From: an uncultured Bacilli bacterium
Lineage (GTDB): Bacteria; Bacillota_I; Bacilli_A; RFN20; CAG-288
Direction of reading: 5' to 3'
DNA: 14,289 bases
Assembly (NCBI GenBank): GCA_934700375.1
Contig: CAKUXT010000028.1
Location: 1 to 14,289, forward strand
Below, in pieces: positions 1 through 6,160 of the stretch. Numbering within the stretch: position 1 is the stretch's first letter; the number at the start of each line of letters is the position of its first letter. A program made the translations under genes and the position numbers. Below the pieces are notes generated by a model. The model was not told the DNA's origin and ran no database searches. It saw only the letters and a list, made by a program, of their open reading frames with translations.

Positions 1-1
1 G

Positions 2-1771
2 AACAAGGTCAGAAAGACCATTGTCGTCAACGGCGCCATCAATGCCAAGATCGTCGGTCAGCCTGCATACAAGATCGCTGAACTTGCCGGATTTGAAGTT
101 CCGCATGATACCAAGGTCCTTGTCGGCGAAGTCAAGGTTGTCGAAAAGACAGAAGAATTCGCTCACGAAAAGCTTTCTCCGGTCCTTGCTTTATATAAGG
201 CTGAGAACTTCGAAGAAGCCATGGATAAGGCTGATGTCTTAGTCCGTGAAGGCGGATTCGGTCACACTGCCGACATCTATGCTGATGAAGTCTTAGGTAA
301 AGAACACATCGAAGCTTTCGCCAATAGAATGAAGGCCTGCAGAATTTTGGTCAATACTCCTTCTGCATTAGGCGGCATCGGCGATATTTACAACTTCAGA
401 ATCCGTCCTAGCCTTACTTTGGGCTGTGGCTCTTGGGGTGGAAACTCCGTTTCTGAGAACGTTGGCGTTCAGCAGCTTCTCAATGTGAAGACTGTTGCAA
501 AAAGGAGAGAAAATATGCTTTGGTTCAGAACACCTAGTAAGATCTTCTTCAAGCCTGGTTGCCTTGCTACCGCTTTGGAAGAGCTCAAGACTGTCTACAA
601 TAAGAAGAAAGTCATGCTTGTCACCGACGGATTCCTTTATCAGTCCGGTATGGCCGATAAGCTCATCCGCATCCTCGACAAGCTCGGAATCGATACTGAA
701 GTCTTCTCCGAGGTCAAGAGCGATCCGACTTTGGCATGTGCAAGAGACGGCGCCAAGCTCGCTGCTTCCTTCCAGCCTGATACCATCATCGCTTTAGGCG
801 GCGGTTCTCCGATGGATGCTGCTAAGATCATCTGGCTCTTATATGAACATCCCGAAGCTGACTTCTCCGATATGGCTATGGACTTCATGGATATCAGAAA
901 GAGAGTCTGCACCTTCCCGCACTTGGGCGAAAAATCCATGCTTGTCTGCGTTCCTACTTCTGCCGGTACTGGTTCTGAAGTCACTCCTTTTGCTATCATC
1001 ACCGATGAAAAGGACGGCACAAAGTATCCTATCACTGACTACGAACTTCTTCCTAACATGGCAATCATCGACTCCGATCTGATGCTCTCCATCCCTAAGG
1101 GACTTACAAGAGCTTCCGGTATCGATGCCCTCACTCACTGCATGGAAGCCTATGTTTCTATGTATGCTACCCCCTTCACAGATGGTATTTGTAAGGAAGC
1201 TATTAAAGAAATCTTTGATTATTTGCCTCGCGCGTATCATAATCTTAGTAAGGATCCTGTAGCCCGTGAACATATGGCTCACGCTGCAACGATGGCCGGT
1301 ATGGCATTTGCCAACGCTTTCTTAGGAATTGATCACTCCTTAGGCCATAAGCTTGGAGCTTACCATCATCTTCCTCACGGTTACTGCGTTTCCCTCATGT
1401 TGGACGAAGTCATGCGCTTCAATGCTGAAGAGAAACCCACTAAGATGGGAACCTTCCCGCAGTATGAGTATCCGCATACACTCAGACGTTACGCCGAAAT
1501 CGCTGAGATGCTTGGCATCACTGGCAAGAACGACAAAGAGAAGCTTGAGAAGCTCATCAACAAGATTGATGATCTTAAGAGAGACATCGAACTCCCGCTC
1601 ACTATCAAGGAAGCAGGTGTTGAAGAAGAAGCCTTCCTCAAGACTCTTGACGAAATGTCCGAAGCTGCCTTCAACGATCAGTGCACCGGTGCTAACCCAA
1701 GATATCCTCTCATTTCTGAGATGAAGGAGCTCTATCTGAAAGCCTATTATGGCGCTGACTACTCCAAATAA
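2..1771 (+). CDS. adhE: Bifunctional acetaldehyde-CoA/alcohol dehydrogenase AdhE, 5' end missing
   Basis: AdhE reduces acetyl-CoA to acetaldehyde and then ethanol, regenerating NAD+ in fermentation. The frame is open from base 2, so the gene starts before the window; 589 residues are visible, against about 870-890 for the family. Visible residues 1-165 are the end of the aldehyde dehydrogenase domain, including IVGQPAYKIAELAG and the SLTLGCGSWGGNS signature. The catalytic Cys lies upstream of the window. From about residue 172 (MLWFRTP) comes the iron-dependent alcohol dehydrogenase domain: nucleotide-binding GGGSPMDAAK, SGTGSEVTPF, and the four expected metal ligands, Asp and His in GIDALTHCMEAY plus the first His of DHSLGH and the His of LPHG. 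The C-terminus (DQCTGANPRYPLISE) is typical. Codon use is strongly biased, as expected for a highly expressed gene. A phosphotransferase gene follows after 22 bp. An internal Shine-Dalgarno/ATG lies at 501-517 (see findings). Identity is secure. Confidence 0.97.
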   Translation, partial: NKVRKTIVVNGAINAKIVGQPAYKIAELAGFEVPHDTKVLVGEVKVVEKTEEFAHEKLSPVLALYKAENFEEAMDKADVLVREGGFGHTADIYADEVLGKEHIEAFANRMKACRILVNTPSALGGIGDIYNFRIRPSLTLGCGSWGGNSVSENVGVQQLLNVKTVAKRRENMLWFRTPSKIFFKPGCLATALEELKTVYNKKKVMLVTDGFLYQSGMADKLIRILDKLGIDTEVFSEVKSDPTLACARDGAKLAASFQPDTIIALGGGSPMDAAKIIWLLYEHPEADFSDMAMDFMDIRKRVCTFPHLGEKSMLVCVPTSAGTGSEVTPFAIITDEKDGTKYPITDYELLPNMAIIDSDLMLSIPKGLTRASGIDALTHCMEAYVSMYATPFTDGICKEAIKEIFDYLPRAYHNLSKDPVAREHMAHAATMAGMAFANAFLGIDHSLGHKLGAYHHLPHGYCVSLMLDEVMRFNAEEKPTKMGTFPQYEYPHTLRRYAEIAEMLGITGKNDKEKLEKLINKIDDLKRDIELPLTIKEAGVEEEAFLKTLDEMSEAAFNDQCTGANPRYPLISEMKELYLKAYYGADYSK

Positions 1772-1793
1772 GCATAAGAAAGGATAAACGGTT

Positions 1794-2558
1794 ATGGAAG
1801 AAAAAGATTTAGGCGAGTTGTTATTGAAGAGAAACAACAAAAGAATTTATGTCAAAGGCGATGTGATCACCAAAGTCTTTGATCATCAGTTCTACACCTC
1901 CTCTGACGTCATGAAAGAAGCGATGAATCAGGAATATGCATTGGAACTTGGTTTCAATGTCCCTGGTGTTCTGTCTGTCTTCCCTGTCGGAAGCGACTGG
2001 GCCATCTCTTCTAGAAGAATCCTTGGCGAAACTTTAAGAGAGCTTATGGACAAGGATCCTGAAAACAAGAAGAAGTACATCAGCAAATTGGTCGCCATCC
2101 AGATTGAAATCCTTTCTCACCTCTCTTCTAACCTCAAACTTCCTAAGCTCAAGGACAAACTCAACAACTATATCAGCGAATCCGGCCTTGATGCCACAAC
2201 AAGATACGATCTTCATGCCAGACTTGAAAAGATGCCGAATCACTACAAAGTCTGCCATGGCGATATCTGCCCCGAAAACATCATTCTCCAGGGCGATACC
2301 TACTATGTCCTTAACTGGGCCCATGCAACACGCGGCAATGCTGCTGGCGATGCTGCAATGACCTATCTCCTCTTTGTCTTAAGCGGAGATGAGAAGGCTG
2401 CTGAAATGTATCTGAAAGAGTTCTGCAAGAAGTCCGATACTGACGTTTCCTATGTTCAGCGCTGGATTTCTGTCGTCTCTGCCACAAAGCTTCGCACCAT
2501 CACTGATCCTGAGAAGCGCGAAATCCTTTCCAGAAATATTTCTGTCGTCGAATATTAA
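1794..2558 (+). CDS. Choline-kinase/aminoglycoside-phosphotransferase (APH) fold protein
   Basis: A 254-residue cytoplasmic protein of the APH/choline kinase superfamily, which transfers ATP phosphate to small molecules or proteins; the substrate cannot be told from sequence. The catalytic loop is clear: HGDICPEN at 155-162, with Asp157 as likely base and Asn162 as Mg ligand. Lys27 (ITKVF) and Glu47 are candidates for the ATP-site Lys/Glu pair. The second metal-binding position, usually Asp in an I/V-D-W motif, is Asn174 here (VLNW), followed by the familiar ATRGN...GD pattern, so activity may be altered. The ATG is preceded by AAAGGA at good spacing. The gene lies 22 bp after adhE on the same strand and ends at a strong terminator, so the two are probably co-transcribed. 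It is not confidently an antibiotic-resistance enzyme: chromosomal homologues of this shape are usually of unknown function. Confidence 0.8.
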   Translation: MEEKDLGELLLKRNNKRIYVKGDVITKVFDHQFYTSSDVMKEAMNQEYALELGFNVPGVLSVFPVGSDWAISSRRILGETLRELMDKDPENKKKYISKLVAIQIEILSHLSSNLKLPKLKDKLNNYISESGLDATTRYDLHARLEKMPNHYKVCHGDICPENIILQGDTYYVLNWAHATRGNAAGDAAMTYLLFVLSGDEKAAEMYLKEFCKKSDTDVSYVQRWISVVSATKLRTITDPEKREILSRNISVVEY

Positions 2559-2563
2559 ACCTG

Positions 2564-2594
2564 ATCCTGAGGCTTCGGCCTCAGGATTTTATTT
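2564..2594 (+). terminator. Rho-independent terminator of the adhE-phosphotransferase unit
   Basis: A perfect 10-bp stem (2564-2573 with 2578-2587) is capped by a stable TTCG tetraloop and followed by TTTTATTT. It begins 6 bp after the phosphotransferase stop codon and separates this unit from the CNNM gene pair. Confidence 0.95.
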
Positions 2595-2642
2595 GGCAAT
2601 ATTGGTTAGCCTATATCATGATTTGATAGAATATGGTACAAT
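2593..2642 (+). promoter_or_regulatory. Promoter region for the CNNM/CBS gene pair (several candidate elements)
   Basis: The gap between the terminator and the next gene holds several sigma-A-like elements. TACAAT at 2637-2642 is preceded by TG (2634-2635), an extended -10, but it would place the RNA start only about 2-3 nt before the annotated ATG at 2652. Alternatives are TTGGTT (2603-2608) with TAGAAT (2627-2632) at 18-bp spacing, or TTGGCA (2593-2598) with CATGAT (2617-2622). Which is used cannot be settled by eye. Confidence 0.45.
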
Positions 2643-2651
2643 ATTAAAGTT

Positions 2652-3806
2652 ATGGACCAATGTTACCCAAGGTTATTTTTTATTAATACGTTAAGCGAAG
2701 TTTCTACAACCAACAATGATTATGTTTGGGGAATGCCGAGTTATGTCTGCTGGATCATAATCGGTGTTCTTCTTGTTTTCAGTGGAATCTTCTCTGCCAG
2801 TGAGAACGCGTTCTCTACCTGCAACAAATATCATTTCCGCGCAGAAGCCGATAAAGGAAAGAAGACTGCTAAGATCATTACGTATCTTGTCGATCATTTC
2901 GACAATACGCTGATCACGGTTCTTGTTTCATCCAATACGGTTGCAACAGTCATGTCTTATCTCTCTGCAATGCTCTGGTATCAGATCTGTCATAACAATG
3001 GCTGGGGAAGCGGTGTAGAAGCTGTCCTTTCGACTGTTGTCATGGGTATTCTTTTCTACATCATCTCCGATACGTTTCCTAAAGTCATATCAAAAGCTAT
3101 TCCAAATCAATTGGCAATGGTTCTTTGTTATCCGATTATTGTTCTGCAGTTCTTGCTTTATCCTATCATCTTTCTGTTCAGAATGCTTTTGAAAGCAATC
3201 CATAAGATGTTTCATCTTAAGGATGAAAATCTGCTTTCAAAAGAAGATATCATGAGACAGGTTGATGATGCTGTCAACCAGGAAGATGCCATCATGGAAG
3301 ACGGCGAAGAAGAAGAGGAACCGGAGAAGCTTTTTGAAAATGATGAGAAGGTTCTTCTCAATCATGTTTTTGCCTTTGATGAAAGAAAGGTTTCCTCAGT
3401 ATATACAAAGCTCGATAAGGTCTTCTCTTTGAATCTTGAGGGACTGACCAGTGCTAAGATCAATGAGGAACTGAAGAAATGCCCTTATAGCCGTATTCCG
3501 ATTTATGATGAAACGAAGGACAATATCATCGGCATTTTGGTTTTAAAGATTTATTTCAAGGAATATGTGGAAGATCCTCATCTTTCGATTCCTTCTATTT
3601 TGGAAAAGGTCATCTATGTCTCTCCTGACGAAGAGCTTGATGATGCTTTTGAAAAACTGAATTCCAATAAGGTTCATATGGGTGTTGTCAAAGACAAAAA
3701 CGATAAAGTGTTAGGCATTATTACGATGGAAGATATCTTGGAAGAACTCATCGATGATATCGATGAAGAGAACAAAGTCATAGAGAAGAAGGGGAAGAAA
3801 GCATGA
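2652..3806 (+). CDS. CNNM/CBS-domain membrane protein without CorC_HlyC domain (first of a pair)
   Basis: A membrane protein of the CNNM/CorC (hemolysin C-like) family, whose bacterial members are linked to Mg2+ or other divalent-cation efflux. The N-terminal DUF21/CNNM domain has about four hydrophobic segments: 33-53 (with FSASENAF typical of the family), 87-110, 122-140 and 153-180. An acidic linker at 211-227 (EDGEEEEEPE) leads to a CBS pair at about 245-370 (CPYSRIPIYDETKDNIIG; LGIITMEDILEELIDDI). At 384 residues it stops after the CBS pair. The conserved GExxPK motif, intact in the next gene, reads SDTFPK at 139-144. No clear Shine-Dalgarno precedes the ATG at 2652; Met28 (2733) would give the short N-terminus usual in the family and is a serious alternative. 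The stop overlaps the next gene's start by 4 nt, so the two products may act together. Confidence 0.85.
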   Translation: MDQCYPRLFFINTLSEVSTTNNDYVWGMPSYVCWIIIGVLLVFSGIFSASENAFSTCNKYHFRAEADKGKKTAKIITYLVDHFDNTLITVLVSSNTVATVMSYLSAMLWYQICHNNGWGSGVEAVLSTVVMGILFYIISDTFPKVISKAIPNQLAMVLCYPIIVLQFLLYPIIFLFRMLLKAIHKMFHLKDENLLSKEDIMRQVDDAVNQEDAIMEDGEEEEEPEKLFENDEKVLLNHVFAFDERKVSSVYTKLDKVFSLNLEGLTSAKINEELKKCPYSRIPIYDETKDNIIGILVLKIYFKEYVEDPHLSIPSILEKVIYVSPDEELDDAFEKLNSNKVHMGVVKDKNDKVLGIITMEDILEELIDDIDEENKVIEKKGKKA

Positions 3807-5119
3807 AATACCTCACATTGATTTTCTATGGCGTAGCCATTCTTATCTTCTTATGTCTTTCATTCTTCTTTTCCAGTGCCGATATGGCATATGGAAGCGT
3901 TGATATTCTTCGCTTTGATGTAGAAAGCAAAAAGAATCCGAAGAAGAAAGGTATCCTTCGCGCCAAAGAGCTTGCAAAGAACTATGACAAGACCATTGCG
4001 ACGATCTTATTCGGAAACGATGTCGTCAATGCAGGTCTTGACTCTGTCGCTACTTTGTTCGGCGTCAATCTCTGCATGATTGTTCTCAGCGATAATCCGA
4101 ATGTCTCTCAGATATCTGAAACATGGGGTTTGGTCGCTTCTCTTACTGTCCTTGTCTTGAAAATCACCTTTGGTGAAATTGTTCCGAAATCCGTTTCCAA
4201 GATCAACAACTTCAAGATGAGCATCAGCTATGCCTCCATCATCAATGTCGTTCGCTATATCTTTATGCCGATCACTTATCCTGTCGCTTTGTTAGGTGGC
4301 TTGTTTGCCAAGACAACAAAAGAGAACGTCGAAGATGTTCAGATTGCAGAGGATGATCTTCATGAGATGGTCGACGACATCGAAGAACAGGGTACAGTCG
4401 ATGAAGAAAAAGCATCCATGCTTCATGAGACAATCAAGTATACGCATACAGAAGCAAAAGAGGTCATGACGCCTCGTGTTGAGATGGAAGCGATTGATAT
4501 CAATGATTCCATTGAAACGATTCTGAAAGAAGGCAAAGTCCTCCGTTATAGCAGAGTTCCTGTCTATGAGGATACTATCGATAACATCATCGGTTTTATT
4601 CGCTCTAAGACCTTCATGATCAAATGCTTGAGCCAGGAGGATTTCAAGCTTCAGGATATTCTTCTTACTCCTCTTCGCTTCCCGCAGTCTGCAGAGATCA
4701 ATGACATTATGAGACAGTTTAAAAAGACTAAGACACACTTTGCTGTCATCATGGATGAATATGGCGGTGTCGATGGCATTCTGACAATGGAAGATATCTT
4801 AGAAGAGATTGTCGGAGAAATCTGGGACGAGAAAGATAGACCGAAAGATCCTGTTGTCGAAAGAAAAGATGGTTCTTATATCATCGACGGAAATGTCACT
4901 TTGGAAGACTTCTGTGACTTGTTCTCGATTCCTTTCGATGATGTCAATTCCGACTATCTGACAGTCGGTGGATTTGTTGTTGAATTATTGGATGATCAAT
5001 TTGCAAAAATCGGTGATGAAGTTGATTTTGAAGGCATTCATATCAAAGTCATCGCCATTGATGACAATGGCGCAGTAGAAAAAATCATCGCCAAAAAAGA
5101 GAATGAAGAAGAGGAATAA
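3803..5119 (+). CDS. CNNM/CBS/CorC_HlyC-domain protein, probable divalent-cation (Mg/Co) exporter
   Basis: A full-length CorC/HlyC-family protein of 438 residues, related to MpfA-, YhdP- or YtfL-like proteins, which are connected with Mg2+ efflux rather than haemolysis. The CNNM domain spans about 1-170: helix 1 at 4-24 followed by SSADMAY, a second segment around 64-95, a third at 108-122, the motif GEIVPK at 124-129, and a fourth at 142-168. A CBS pair follows (222-275, MTPRVEMEAID and YSRVPVYEDTIDNIIG; about 288-340, DEYGGVDGILTMEDILEEIVGEI), then a CorC_HlyC domain at about 350-432. Translation starts with ATG in an ATGA overlap with the upstream paralogue, with GGGGAAG 8 nt before it, so the pair is translationally coupled. 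The gene converges on the GT8 gene, with only 24 bp between stop codons. Confidence 0.93.
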   Translation: MKYLTLIFYGVAILIFLCLSFFFSSADMAYGSVDILRFDVESKKNPKKKGILRAKELAKNYDKTIATILFGNDVVNAGLDSVATLFGVNLCMIVLSDNPNVSQISETWGLVASLTVLVLKITFGEIVPKSVSKINNFKMSISYASIINVVRYIFMPITYPVALLGGLFAKTTKENVEDVQIAEDDLHEMVDDIEEQGTVDEEKASMLHETIKYTHTEAKEVMTPRVEMEAIDINDSIETILKEGKVLRYSRVPVYEDTIDNIIGFIRSKTFMIKCLSQEDFKLQDILLTPLRFPQSAEINDIMRQFKKTKTHFAVIMDEYGGVDGILTMEDILEEIVGEIWDEKDRPKDPVVERKDGSYIIDGNVTLEDFCDLFSIPFDDVNSDYLTVGGFVVELLDDQFAKIGDEVDFEGIHIKVIAIDDNGAVEKIIAKKENEEEE

Positions 5120-5161
5120 TCAGATGACTTGATGATTCAGCGTCTACTTCACCTCTTTTTT
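5109..5161 (+). terminator. Possible weak terminator in the convergent gap
   Basis: AAGAGG (5109-5114) can pair with CCTCTT (5152-5157), followed by a T run to 5161. An inner 5-bp stem (AGATG with CGTCT, one G-U pair) lies inside. It overlaps both flanking gene ends and has large internal loops, so it is only a candidate for ending the CNNM transcript. Confidence 0.3.
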
Positions 5162-5992
5162 GTCTTGCTCTTTTATTGCTAAGAACTCATCTAAGAGTTC
5201 TTTATGTGTATTCTCACCATAGAATGCTCTGAACTCTTTGACGTTCCATGGCTTTTTTGCGACGTTTCCGATTCCATGCTTATGGATTCTGATCCACTGG
5301 CAGTAATGTCTGATGATTGTATCATCATGAAGCTCATGCTGCGAATTGAATTGTCCGGGCATGATCATCCTGTATTTCTTCATGGCTCTGTTGATAGCGG
5401 TCTGATCTGGCATGAAATAGCGATTGTGATTGACTTTGTAACGAACGGCATCAAAATGATGGCTCTCTCTGAGTTTTTTGATGTCCATTAAAAGAACACC
5501 TGCATTACAGTAATTCTTTCCTAACCAATGGGAACCGACTTCATCTCTGACCATACCGATTTCCTTGTCTTCTAAGTTATAGGAAAAGACTTGATATAGG
5601 TCTTTGACAACGACGATATCAATATCCAAATAGAGCAGTCTGTCAGGGAATGAGGGTTCTAAATCGGACAAGAGTCGAATCATCGTATAAGGAGAATATT
5701 TGCTATGCAGATTGACGCTTTTTCCTAATTTGGACTGGAATAAGTCTGTCATATCTATCAATGTGATTTTGTTTTCACTGTTATATTTTCTGATGATGTT
5801 TTCGATTTTATCTGCTTGAGATTGTTCAAATGCGAAAAATGTTTTCTTTTTGTTTCTGAAGCTTCCGGTCGCGACAAAAATGTTCAAAGGATGTTCGGTT
5901 GTCTTTGCAATAGAAAGAACAGTGATGAGCAAACCGTCAAAACAGTTTTTGTCTAATGAAAAAAGAAGGTTAATGGGCTCTAGTGTATCCAT
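5144..5992 (-). CDS. Glycosyltransferase family 8 protein
   Basis: A 282-residue GT8 enzyme (retaining, GT-A fold, metal-dependent). These proteins typically move glucose or galactose from UDP-sugar onto cell-envelope glycans or proteins; the acceptor is not deducible. Visible features are an N-terminal nucleotide-sugar region starting INLLFSLDKNCFDG, the DxD metal motif D123-I-D125 in LYLDIDIVV, CNAGVLLMD at 162-170, DQTAIN at 196-201, and the C-terminal HY (229-230) and KPW (247-249) elements. There is no signal peptide or membrane helix, so it should act in the cytoplasm. The ATG is preceded by AGGAGA 7 nt upstream. It has its own promoter and sits downstream of, and on the same strand as, the MACPF-transporter unit. 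Read-through from that unit is possible because I see no clear terminator between them. Confidence 0.92.
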   Translation of the reverse strand: MDTLEPINLLFSLDKNCFDGLLITVLSIAKTTEHPLNIFVATGSFRNKKKTFFAFEQSQADKIENIIRKYNSENKITLIDMTDLFQSKLGKSVNLHSKYSPYTMIRLLSDLEPSFPDRLLYLDIDIVVVKDLYQVFSYNLEDKEIGMVRDEVGSHWLGKNYCNAGVLLMDIKKLRESHHFDAVRYKVNHNRYFMPDQTAINRAMKKYRMIMPGQFNSQHELHDDTIIRHYCQWIRIHKHGIGNVAKKPWNVKEFRAFYGENTHKELLDEFLAIKEQDKKEVK

Positions 5993-6048
5993 CGATGATC
6001 TCCTATAGTTGAATGTGAAATAATAGATAAGAGTTAGTTATATGCTAA

Positions 6049-6076
6049 AGTATATCATTTTCGTGTCAGTTTTGAA
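6049..6076 (-). promoter_or_regulatory. Promoter for the GT8 gene (extended -10)
   Basis: On the minus strand, TTCAAA (6071-6076) and TATACT (6049-6054) are 16 bp apart, and TGA precedes the -10 box to make an extended -10. The predicted RNA start is near 6042, leaving a leader of about 50 nt before the GT8 ATG. The rest of the gap at 5993-6160 holds only an AT-rich imperfect inverted repeat (AGTTTTCA at 6102-6109 with TGAAAACT at 6138-6145), without a T tract, so I do not call a terminator there. Confidence 0.55.
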
Positions 6077-6160
6077 AATGAATGTGAATAACTGGCATCT
6101 GAGTTTTCAATATGTTGATGATTTCTATGCTTTTTTATGAAAACTGTTAGCTTTTATGTG

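Noticed and set aside
839..1282. A 147-residue minus-strand reading frame within adhE, and similar antisense frames elsewhere
   Set aside because: They lie antisense to clearly conserved genes and resemble no protein family. They are by-products of codon bias.
2652..5119. Calling the CNNM pair haemolysins
   Set aside because: The hemolysin C name is historical. The domain layout (CNNM, CBS pair, CorC_HlyC) fits cation-export proteins, and nothing here indicates lytic activity.
6102..6145. AT-rich inverted repeat after transporter A as its terminator
   Set aside because: The 8-bp stem has a loop of about 28 nt and no T tract on the minus strand, so it is unconvincing as an intrinsic terminator.
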